DNA of 6,018 nucleotides from Actinomycetes bacterium. Lineage in GTDB: Bacteria > Actinomycetota > Actinomycetes > Mycobacteriales > Mycobacteriaceae. The stretch is taken from NCBI GenBank assembly GCA_023417985.1, contig JAEZDV010000160.1, positions 1 to 6,018 of the forward strand. The letters run 5' to 3'. How positions within the stretch are numbered: position 1 is the first letter of the stretch; every line of letters begins with the position of its first letter. A program made the position numbers and the translations under genes. Of the stretch, positions 3,527-6,018 are shown piece by piece. The notes beneath the pieces are model-generated. The model did no database searches. It had not been told where the DNA came from and saw nothing but the letters and a program-made list of their open reading frames with translations.

Positions 3527-5968
3527 GTGTCGATCCGAAGCACGGTGGCGAAGCTTGTTGGTTGTACCGCCCTCGGCGGCGTTCTCGTGGCAGGGATGCT
3601 GTTTCCCGCCGCAGGCGGATTCGGGTACGTCTCGAACCGCGCCGCCGACACCGTGGACAACAGTTCCGCCGAACTCGTAGAGGGCGTCGTTCCCGCCGTC
3701 ACCACCATGGTGGACAACGCGGGCAACCCGATCGCATGGCTGTACGAGCAACGCAGATTCGAAGTGCCGAGCGACCAGATCTCCAACGAGATGAAGCTCG
3801 CCATCGTCTCCATCGAAGACAAGCGATTCCCCGAGCACAAGGGCGTCGACTGGCAGGGCACGATGCGGGCGTTCCTCACCAACACCACCAGCGGCCAGGT
3901 CGAACAGGGCGCATCGACGATCGACCAGCAGTACGTGAAGAACTACATGCTGCACGTCGTCGCGAAGACCGACGCCGAACGGCGGGCCGCGATCGAAACC
4001 ACGCCGGCCCGCAAGATCCGCGAGATCCGGATGGCGCTGACGCTCGACGAGAAGCTCACCAAGGACGAGATTCTCACCCGGTACCTCAACCTGGTGCCGT
4101 TCGGAAACGGATCGTTCGGAATCCAGGACGCCGCGCAGACGTACTTCGGCATCGACGCGAAGGACCTGAACATCCCGCAGTCCGCGATGCTCGCCGGGAT
4201 GGTGCAGTCCAGTTCCGCACTGAACCCGTACACGAACGAAGAGGGCGTCCTCGAGCGCCGCAACATCGTGCTCGACACCATGATCGACAACATCCCCGAG
4301 CGAGCCGCGGAGATCCGCGAGGCCAAACAGCTCCCGCTCGGCGTCCTCCCCGAGCCGAACACGTTGCCCCGCGGCTGCATCGCCGCAGGTGACCGTGGCT
4401 ACTTCTGCGAGTACGCACTCCAGTACCTGGAAAAGGCCGGTATCTCGCGCGAGCAGATCGACAAGGGCGGCTACGTCATCCGCACGACCCTCGATCCCGA
4501 GGTCCAGGCGTCGGTCAAGTCGTCGCTCGACAAGTTCACCAGCCCCACGGTCGACGATGTCGCGTCCGTCATGAACGTGATCGAACCCGGCCAGGACAGC
4601 CACAAGGTGCTGGCGATGGGCTCGAGCCGCACCTACGGGCTCAACAGCGACAACAAGGAAACCGTCCAGCCCCAGCCGTACTCCCTTACCGGCCACGGCG
4701 CCGGATCGGTGTTCAAGGTCTTCACCGTCGCCGCAGCGATGGAGAGAGGCCTCGGCACCTCCGCCGTGCTCGACGTCCCGAGCCGGTACAACGCACGAGG
4801 TCTCGGTGACGGTGGTGCGCGCGGTTGCCCGCCGAACTACTACTGCGTCGAGAACGTCGCCCCCTACCCCCAGAGCCTCTCGGTGAGCGACGCGCTCGCA
4901 CAGTCTCCGAACACCGCGTTCGTGAAGCTCATCGAGGCCACCGGCGTCGACTCGGTCGTCGACATGTCGGTGCGGCTCGGCCTGCGCTCCTACCTCGAGC
5001 CCCGCACGTCCGGATTCGGCGACCAGTCGATGTCCGAGTTGCAGAAGCAGCAGCACCTCGGCTCGTACACCCTCGGCCCGACGTGGGTGAATCCGCTCGA
5101 GTTGTCGAACGTCGCGGCCACTCTCGCGTCGCACGGTAAATGGTGCCCGCCGTCGCCCATCGAGGGAGTCTTCGACCGCGAGGGCAAGCCCGTGCCGATC
5201 ACCCAGGAAGCCTGCGAGCAGGTCGTCGAGCCGGGCCTGGCCGACACGCTGGCCAACGCGCTGAGCAAGGACACCGCGGGCGGCGGAACCGCCTCGGGCG
5301 CCGCCGGTTCGGTGGGCTGGAACCTGCCCGTCGCCGCCAAGACCGGTACCACCGAGTCGCACATGTCGTCGGCCTTCCTCGGCTTCACCAACCGGTTCGC
5401 CGGCGTCGTCTACACCTACGGCGACTCCCCCACGCCCGGCGAGATCTGCTCCAACCCGATCCGACCGTGTTACGACGGCGACCTGTACGGCGGTACCGAA
5501 CCGGCGCGGACATGGTTCTCCGCGATGCTGCCGGTGGCGAACCGCTTCGGCTCCGTCGAGTTGCCCCCGGCCGATCCCCGGTATGTGCGGGGAGCCGGCA
5601 ACGCCCAGGTGCCCGATGTCGCGGGGCTTCCCCGTGAACGCGCGATCCAGCAGCTCCAGGACGCGGGTTTCTCGGTGTCGGAGGCGACGGTGAAGGCCGA
5701 ACAGCGCGCTGGCACGGTGACGAGCAGTTCACCGTCGGGCTCGGCAGTCCCGGGCAGCACGGTGACGCTCTTCGTCAGTGACGGGTCCGTGCGTGTCCCG
5801 CCGTCGAGCAGTGCCACTCCCGCCCGGCCGGACGGCCGCGAGGTCCCCGACACGACCAGCCGCTCCACACCGGCTCCGATCCCGGGCCGCGAACCGGAGC
5901 AGTCCGAGTCGTCGAACCCGGACGAGGAGTCGTCGGTGACGACCACTCCGAGCCGGCCCGACAACTGA
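3527..5968 (+). CDS. ponA2: Bifunctional class A penicillin-binding protein PonA2
   Basis: An 813-residue peptidoglycan synthase anchored by one N-terminal membrane segment (residues about 9-34), with the rest outside the cell. The GT51 glycosyltransferase has EDKRFPEHKGVDW (97-109, catalytic E97), GASTIDQQYVKNY (128-140) and RKIREIRMALTLDEKLTKDE (162-181), and polymerises lipid II. The transpeptidase has the penicillin-binding triad S394-V-F-K397, S460-P-N462 and K605-T-G-T608. A single PASTA domain follows (about 692-753), then a Ser/Thr/Pro/Glu-rich tail of about 60 residues. Eight extracytoplasmic cysteines fall in close pairs (C284/C294, C434/C440, C540/C563, C641/C648), suggesting disulfides. 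Length and motifs match M. tuberculosis PonA2 (about 810 residues). GTG 3527 is chosen because the family N-terminus aligns there and a -10 lies at leaderless spacing. The frame stays open to GTG 3407, which would add 40 basic residues. In mycobacteria PonA2 is non-essential in growth but matters in stress and dormancy. Confidence 0.95.
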   Translation: MSIRSTVAKLVGCTALGGVLVAGMLFPAAGGFGYVSNRAADTVDNSSAELVEGVVPAVTTMVDNAGNPIAWLYEQRRFEVPSDQISNEMKLAIVSIEDKRFPEHKGVDWQGTMRAFLTNTTSGQVEQGASTIDQQYVKNYMLHVVAKTDAERRAAIETTPARKIREIRMALTLDEKLTKDEILTRYLNLVPFGNGSFGIQDAAQTYFGIDAKDLNIPQSAMLAGMVQSSSALNPYTNEEGVLERRNIVLDTMIDNIPERAAEIREAKQLPLGVLPEPNTLPRGCIAAGDRGYFCEYALQYLEKAGISREQIDKGGYVIRTTLDPEVQASVKSSLDKFTSPTVDDVASVMNVIEPGQDSHKVLAMGSSRTYGLNSDNKETVQPQPYSLTGHGAGSVFKVFTVAAAMERGLGTSAVLDVPSRYNARGLGDGGARGCPPNYYCVENVAPYPQSLSVSDALAQSPNTAFVKLIEATGVDSVVDMSVRLGLRSYLEPRTSGFGDQSMSELQKQQHLGSYTLGPTWVNPLELSNVAATLASHGKWCPPSPIEGVFDREGKPVPITQEACEQVVEPGLADTLANALSKDTAGGGTASGAAGSVGWNLPVAAKTGTTESHMSSAFLGFTNRFAGVVYTYGDSPTPGEICSNPIRPCYDGDLYGGTEPARTWFSAMLPVANRFGSVELPPADPRYVRGAGNAQVPDVAGLPRERAIQQLQDAGFSVSEATVKAEQRAGTVTSSSPSGSAVPGSTVTLFVSDGSVRVPPSSSATPARPDGREVPDTTSRSTPAPIPGREPEQSESSNPDEESSVTTTPSRPDN

Positions 5969-6018
5969 TCGGACGCTGACACGACAGGGCCCGACCACCA
6001 TAGACGTCGCGCCCGGTT

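Noticed and set aside
3485..5362. Long 625-codon minus-strand frame opposite ponA2
   Set aside because: It is an antisense shadow typical of high-GC codon bias. The opposite strand carries every GT51 and transpeptidase motif in order, and the antisense product is Arg/Val/Gly-rich with no recognisable domain.
5969..6018. Terminator or promoter after ponA2
   Set aside because: No convincing dyad or -10/-35 pair is visible in the 50 remaining bases; CATAGA near 5999 is too weak to call.

Overview
The window is high-GC DNA with GTG starts, a WhiB protein and a PASTA-containing class A penicillin-binding protein. Together these point to a mycolic-acid actinobacterium of the Rhodococcus/Nocardia/Mycobacterium group. 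Gene order matches what I recall of the M. tuberculosis Rv3678c-Rv3682 neighbourhood: Rid protein, small DUF4177 protein, two ArsA/Get3-type ATPases, whiB4, ponA2. Protein wording looks rhodococcal, but the genus is inferred, not proven.

Layout. Positions 74-702, minus strand: a two-gene unit made of a 54-residue DUF4177-like protein followed two bases later by a Rid-family protein. Positions 703-755: a very short divergent promoter region with back-to-back -10-like sequences. Positions 756-2902, plus strand: two ArsA/Get3-like ATPases overlapping by four bases, probably one heteromeric complex. Positions 2903-2943: a 41-bp convergent gap, with a perfect hairpin centred on each flanking stop codon and a 22-bp tandem duplication. 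Positions 2944-3267, minus strand: WhiB4, an iron-sulfur redox-responsive regulator. Positions 3268-3526: a 259-bp divergent control region with a CRP/GlxR-like operator and several dyads. Positions 3527-5968, plus strand: PonA2, a bifunctional peptidoglycan synthase. Positions 5969-6018: a short non-coding tail in which I can call nothing.

How the genes may fit together. PonA2 polymerises and cross-links peptidoglycan outside the membrane. WhiB4 senses oxygen or redox state in the cytoplasm. The ATPase pair may handle membrane or tail-anchored clients, or stress from toxic small molecules. The Rid protein is likely a metabolite-damage or imine-handling enzyme. The order is conserved, but a shared pathway is only inference.

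I see no mobile element, CRISPR array, tRNA or rRNA. The coding content is an ordinary conserved chromosomal block. The interesting signals are small and mostly at gene ends and in intergenic regions: short tandem duplications across two stop codons, stop-codon hairpins, two apparently leaderless GTG starts with the same -10 spacing, and a CRP-like operator upstream of whiB4.
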